Below are positions 60,091-64,000 of a DNA stretch of 64,000 bases, in pieces. Numbering within the stretch: the first letter of the stretch is position 1; every line of letters begins with the position of its first letter. The notes beneath the pieces are model-generated. The model worked only from the letters and a program-made list of their open reading frames with translations, made no database searches and had not been told where the DNA came from. This stretch comes from Clostridia bacterium (GTDB taxonomy: Bacteria; Bacillota; Clostridia; Oscillospirales; Acutalibacteraceae), in the NCBI GenBank assembly GCA_017549105.1, contig JAFYVN010000006.1:186001-250000 (forward strand), written 5' to 3'. A program made the position numbers and the translations under genes.

Positions 60091-61446
60091 TCAGACGAAG
60101 ATATCGTGGATATCCTCAAGAATTCTGCCCGCAGTAACAACAATAATGCTGTCGTTGGCTTTCATAACATCGTCACCGCCGGGGAATATTATCTTGCCGT
60201 TGCGGATAATACAGCCGATAATAAGGTTCGGAAGGAACTGCAGGTCCTTAAACGGAATATTTTCGTATCCCGCATTTTCGGGTACGATAAATTCAACTGC
60301 CTCAACCTTGCCGCCAACAAGCTTATAGAGTGTCTGAATCTGCGAATTGCCCGCAGAGTTGTGGAGCGCTCTTACATAACGTGTAACAAGATTACCCGCA
60401 ACAATCTGAGGCGAAACAACCGTTTCAAGACCGATATCGTTGAGAATTGAATATGAATGACGGTTAACTTTGGTTATAACCTTATTGATTCCCTTGGATT
60501 CGGCATACATTGAAACAATGATATTTTCTTCGTCGATACCCGTGAGTGAAACAAGCGCATCCTGATATTCAAGACCCTGTTCATCAATCAGATCCTGGTC
60601 TGTTCCGTCACCGTGAATAACGGTTATATCGGGCAACATATCGCTCAGTTGATAACATCTGTCGAGATTCTGCTCGATGAGTTTAATGTTTCTGCCCGTA
60701 TCGGAAAGCAGCTTTGCAAGATAGTATGCGATTCTGCCGCCGCCGATAATCATAACATTTTTGACCTTCTGCTTATAAACGCCCGTCTGCTTCATAAAAT
60801 GCGAAAGCTCGGAGCGTGTACCTGTGATACTGATTGTATCGTCGCAACGCAAAACGAAATTACCCGAAGGGATAAACACTTCGTCATCACGCTGCACAGC
60901 ACAAACAATAACCTTTGCCTTGCACTTTTTACGCAAATCGTAAAGCGGCATATCGCAGAGCATATTATCCGAATGAATACGGATTCTTGCAATTTCTATC
61001 TTGCCTCTTGCGAATGAATCGAGGTTTGCCGCAGAGGGGAAACGGATGATTCTCGAAATTTCGTTTGCTGTTTCATATTCGGGATTAACTATCATACTCA
61101 GACCGAGTTCGTTACGGAGAAACTGCATCTGCGCCGCATAGTCGGGGTTACGCACTCGTGCAATTGTGTTTTCCGTACCCATTCTGTTGGCAATAAGGCA
61201 GCAAAGGATGTTCATTTCGTCCGATGCGGTTGCGGCAATAATGAGTTTTGCTTTCGATGCACCCGCTTCTTCGAGCGTTTCAACCGTTGCACCGTTGCCC
61301 CATACGCCCATAACATCGTATGCGTCAACCGCATTGGTAAGCTTATCGTTATTGGTATCAACAACAGACACGCTGTGACCTTCGTTGACAAGCTGTTTTG
61401 TCATCGTCATTCCGAGTTTTCCGAGACCTACAATTATAATATGCAT
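60091..61446 (-). CDS. trkA: potassium uptake regulatory subunit TrkA
   Basis: Cytosolic NAD(H)-binding gating subunit that associates with TrkH. The 451 residues are two tandem RCK units: the first Rossmann fold opens MHIIIVGLGKLGMTMTKQL, the second VMIIGGGRIAYYLAKLL near residue 230, each followed by a TrkA-C domain. Second-strand acidic residues (VVDTNNDK and LIEQNLDR) fit nucleotide ribose binding. It lies 37 bases after the MFS gene and directly ahead of trkH on the minus strand. Confidence 0.94.
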   Translation of the reverse strand: MHIIIVGLGKLGMTMTKQLVNEGHSVSVVDTNNDKLTNAVDAYDVMGVWGNGATVETLEEAGASKAKLIIAATASDEMNILCCLIANRMGTENTIARVRNPDYAAQMQFLRNELGLSMIVNPEYETANEISRIIRFPSAANLDSFARGKIEIARIRIHSDNMLCDMPLYDLRKKCKAKVIVCAVQRDDEVFIPSGNFVLRCDDTISITGTRSELSHFMKQTGVYKQKVKNVMIIGGGRIAYYLAKLLSDTGRNIKLIEQNLDRCYQLSDMLPDITVIHGDGTDQDLIDEQGLEYQDALVSLTGIDEENIIVSMYAESKGINKVITKVNRHSYSILNDIGLETVVSPQIVAGNLVTRYVRALHNSAGNSQIQTLYKLVGGKVEAVEFIVPENAGYENIPFKDLQFLPNLIIGCIIRNGKIIFPGGDDVMKANDSIIVVTAGRILEDIHDIFV

Positions 61447-61483
61447 TTCTGAAATACCTTCTTTGAGTGTGTCGTTGAATTAA

Positions 61484-62839
61484 TTATTTTGATGCTGACT
61501 GCTGCTTTTTGAGTTCTTTTGAAAGAAAATAAAGAGGAACAAAAATCAGCAAACCTATTGCGGCTGCAGCAAGGAATATGTGGGGAGCGGGAGTGGGAAG
61601 AATTTCTCCGTAGTCGTTTGTATAGGTTGTTGCAGAGTATGCTGCCGAAATTTTTTCAGCAATCGAAGGACCGGTAAGCATGGGAACAAGAACAGAGAAT
61701 ATCATTCTGATACCCTGAAGCTGACCTGTTTTATCTTCGGGAGTGAAATCACGGACTGCAGCGTTAAGCATAATCATAAGAAGACCGTATCCCACAATTG
61801 TAATGATTGCGGCAAAAAGGAAATAGAGAATGTTATCGTCCGCAAAGAAAACAACAACAAGACCGACGATATAAATAACCGATGAAACAAAAAGGAAAGG
61901 AGACTTGCCTTTTTTATCGCTCATAATAATGATTGAAACAAGCGACGAGACCGCAACAATAACAAAAACAGCCGCAAAAACAATCACACCGGGTGTGAGC
62001 ATCGAACCGAGTGCGGACATATCGAGATGCTTGTCAAGATAAATGAAAATGTAGGGGAAGAACACCTGGCTTGATACCGAGAAAATTCCCATACAAAGAA
62101 GAGAAATATAAAGGCTTTTATTGCCTTTGATAACTGAAGGCTTGAAACCGTATGTGAGTGTTTCAACGAATCCTGCAGTGGTTTTAACGTTGGTTCTTGA
62201 TTCTTTGACACTGAAAATGCCGATGATACCGCAAAGGGTAACAACTGCACCGAGAATCAGGAAATAAAGCGAATATTCCTTCTGACCGGGTTCGGTTTCA
62301 CCACCGAAAATCGCACCGAATGAACCTGTTACGGCAAGTGTTGCAACAACGGGGAGAACAGCAAGCAGAGATTCGATTTTTGCTCTGTTTGATGATGTGC
62401 CGATATCGGTTACCCATGCATTGAAAGCAGCGTCGTTACTTGTTGAACCCATAAAGGTCATAATTCCGTCCATAATGATAACAAGGATAACGGTTGTTGT
62501 TACTGCCGAAGCAACATCTGTACCCATAATTGAGGCAATGTTTTCGGGGTTGATGATTGCAAACGCAATAACGGTCAGACCCCAAAGAATATAACCTGCG
62601 CAAATAAAAATCTTACGTTTGTTTATTTTGTCGCTCAGACTGCCCATAAAGAGCGTTGTAAGGAACGCAACAACTGCACTTACACCGATCATAACGGAAA
62701 TATCGTGCATATCTCCGCCTACCTTCAAAAGGTAAAGATTGAAGAAGTTGTTTTCAACTGCCCAGGCAAGCTGACCCATAAATCCGAAAAGGATTATGTT
62801 CATAATAAGCAACGGGCTGAGTTTTTTTGCTTTTTCCAT
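61484..62839 (-). CDS. MFS transporter
   Basis: A 451-residue, 12-helix major facilitator. The loop between helices 2 and 3, FMGSLSDKINKRK, is the family motif A (G-x-L-S-D-x-x-x-R/K-x form). Polar helix residues and a late GYGLLMIMLNAAVRDFTPEDKTGQLQGIR segment recall sugar or glycoside cation symporters, but the substrate is unknown. The start at 62839 has GGAGG 9 bases upstream and lies four bases after the metallophosphoesterase stop; an earlier ATG at 62863 would overlap that gene. Confidence 0.85.
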   Translation of the reverse strand: MEKAKKLSPLLIMNIILFGFMGQLAWAVENNFFNLYLLKVGGDMHDISVMIGVSAVVAFLTTLFMGSLSDKINKRKIFICAGYILWGLTVIAFAIINPENIASIMGTDVASAVTTTVILVIIMDGIMTFMGSTSNDAAFNAWVTDIGTSSNRAKIESLLAVLPVVATLAVTGSFGAIFGGETEPGQKEYSLYFLILGAVVTLCGIIGIFSVKESRTNVKTTAGFVETLTYGFKPSVIKGNKSLYISLLCMGIFSVSSQVFFPYIFIYLDKHLDMSALGSMLTPGVIVFAAVFVIVAVSSLVSIIIMSDKKGKSPFLFVSSVIYIVGLVVVFFADDNILYFLFAAIITIVGYGLLMIMLNAAVRDFTPEDKTGQLQGIRMIFSVLVPMLTGPSIAEKISAAYSATTYTNDYGEILPTPAPHIFLAAAAIGLLIFVPLYFLSKELKKQQSASK

Positions 62840-62843
62840 AATT

Positions 62844-63977
62844 TTAACCTCCAAAAACCTCAATTAATTTTTTGATTATCAATGCAAGAGCTGTTACTCC
62901 GCCGATACCTGCCGCAGCATAGCCAAGAACGTGAAGCCAGAAACTCTGTCTGTCCGAAATAGTTCTCATAATCGGGCCGAGTGATTCGCTCTTAAGTCCG
63001 AACTGCTTGAAACGTTTGAGCTGCTGTTCAAATTTTTCGGGATTATTTTCGTCAATCGTAACAAGTCTTACGCAGCTTTTACATCCGTCGGTATAAGCTC
63101 TGAAGCCTGCGGTTTTATGCTGCGCCATAAATATTCCGTCGTGATAACCCGAAAAATCGTTGAGATGGTCGTGACCGAAAAATGCACCGAGAATGCCGCC
63201 GACCTTTTTCCAGCTTGCAAACTGTCCGCTGTTGACATCGGGCGAGCAAGGACCTTCGCCGACATAATCCTTTGTTCCCTTTTTGCCGACATAGAAGGTA
63301 TCTTTGTGGGTATTATAACCTCTGACAGCAACGGGAAGCTCCCAGAAATGCGCTTTTCTGAGAAGCTCATATTCCTCGGGAACTGGGGTATGCTGAAAAA
63401 CAAATGAAGGCATCGGCTTTCCGCCGTTCAGCTCTTTTGTCTTTTCGCACTCTTTCTCAAACCATTCAATCTGGTCGGGATGAACATAGTCGTAATGCGA
63501 AACGCTTCTGTCCTCAAAACAGTTATTTGAATCAATGAACCAGAGGCAGAAAACAGGCTTTTCTCCGTCTGAGGAATAAATAATCTCCCTGAAGTTTGCG
63601 TTGCCCGTAATTTCGGCAGGAGCATCGTTTCTTGTAATGATACCGAGTTCCTGATAAACCTCAACAATTTCGTCCTCGTGTCCGTGGTCGTGCTCGTGGT
63701 TGCCGAGCACTGCTGCAACGGGAATGTTCCTGCGAATCATCGGTTCAACAACATCGCCGAGCAACTGCTTGAAAAACGCAGGGTCTTCAACATAAATATC
63801 CGTGTTACAGTTATCACCGAGAAGAACGCACAAATCAGGCTTGAACTCATCGAGCGCCGCATTCATCAGCTTATTCATATCTTTGAATCTTGGGTTTGTC
63901 TGATAGTCAGCGTGTTCGTGAATATCGCCAAAAAGAAGTATTTTGAATTTTCCGTCGGAATTGAATTTGAACTTCAT
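62844..63977 (-). CDS. calcineurin-like metallophosphoesterase with C-terminal membrane helix
   Basis: 377 residues with all metallophosphoesterase motifs: D18 and H20 (GDIHEH), D55 (LGDN), N93 and H94 (GNHEH), a later His in FVFQHTPV, and GHDH. These place two metal ions for phosphomono- or diester cleavage. The layout with FQHTPVPEEYEL and the large loop before GHDHLNDF is like purple-acid-phosphatase-type bacterial members (Icc/SIA1-like). A hydrophobic helix near the C-terminus (YAAAGIGGVTALALII) suggests membrane attachment, with no signal peptide. AAGGAG lies 8 bases before the ATG. First visible gene of the MPE-MFS-TrkA-TrkH run. Confidence 0.87.
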   Translation of the reverse strand: MKFKFNSDGKFKILLFGDIHEHADYQTNPRFKDMNKLMNAALDEFKPDLCVLLGDNCNTDIYVEDPAFFKQLLGDVVEPMIRRNIPVAAVLGNHEHDHGHEDEIVEVYQELGIITRNDAPAEITGNANFREIIYSSDGEKPVFCLWFIDSNNCFEDRSVSHYDYVHPDQIEWFEKECEKTKELNGGKPMPSFVFQHTPVPEEYELLRKAHFWELPVAVRGYNTHKDTFYVGKKGTKDYVGEGPCSPDVNSGQFASWKKVGGILGAFFGHDHLNDFSGYHDGIFMAQHKTAGFRAYTDGCKSCVRLVTIDENNPEKFEQQLKRFKQFGLKSESLGPIMRTISDRQSFWLHVLGYAAAGIGGVTALALIIKKLIEVFGG

Positions 63978-64000
63978 ATTTTTCTCCTTATGAATAGTTG

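Overview
The window looks like the chromosome of an anaerobic, endospore-forming gut-type Clostridia (Oscillospiraceae/Ruminococcaceae-like). The grounds are a clear sporulation sigma factor SigG, Gram-positive style ribosome binding sites and promoters, xylose, galactose and GH30 carbohydrate genes, an EFR1-type flavodoxin/ferredoxin protein, a ClpE-like ATPase with a zinc finger, and no outer-membrane genes. There are no rRNA or tRNA genes, insertion sequences or CRISPR arrays, and no gene-free stretch longer than 300 bases. Coding density is high and most genes sit in tight operons closed by intrinsic terminators.

Region 1 (1-20.2 kb) is housekeeping and metabolism: a 5'-cut propeller-like protein, CvpA, PgsA, a ClpE-like unfoldase, xylose isomerase and xylulokinase, an EFR1 protein, MltG, a complete spermidine/putrescine importer (potABCD), SigG, and a minus-strand operon of a TVP38-family membrane protein, galactokinase, two M42 aminopeptidases, a GNAT acetyltransferase and a YhhN-type membrane protein.

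Region 2 (20.2-46.7 kb, possibly to 48.0 kb) is the striking part: eleven cobalamin-binding-type radical SAM proteins of three sequence classes. Class A has three members of about 490 residues, class B six of about 640, and class C two of about 610 with an unusual CX4CX2C cluster motif. They are interleaved with a heptose kinase (HddA-like), a sugar-ketoisomerase-type cupin, a fused nucleotidyltransferase/heptose-bisphosphate phosphatase (HddC-GmhB-like), a family 2 glycosyltransferase, an NAD-dependent sugar epimerase, a 2-hydroxyacid dehydrogenase and polytopic membrane proteins. The layout is a short minus operon (class A x2), a roughly 15 kb plus operon (heptose genes, then B-B-B-C-B-GT2-C), a convergent minus operon (B, membrane protein, B, A), and the divergent epimerase. 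My inference is a locus making a nucleotide-activated heptose and an elaborately radical-modified (perhaps C-methylated) glycan or glycolipid. Neither the product nor any single radical SAM reaction can be read from sequence.

Region 3 (46.7-64 kb) holds a polar amino acid ABC importer whose binding protein appears circularly permuted, an RluA-type pseudouridine synthase, a trio of envelope genes that includes an ECF-like sigma factor fused through a membrane segment to a large ectodomain resembling its secreted neighbour, a GH30 glycosidase, an NlpC/P60 hydrolase, and a metallophosphoesterase-MFS-TrkA-TrkH operon.
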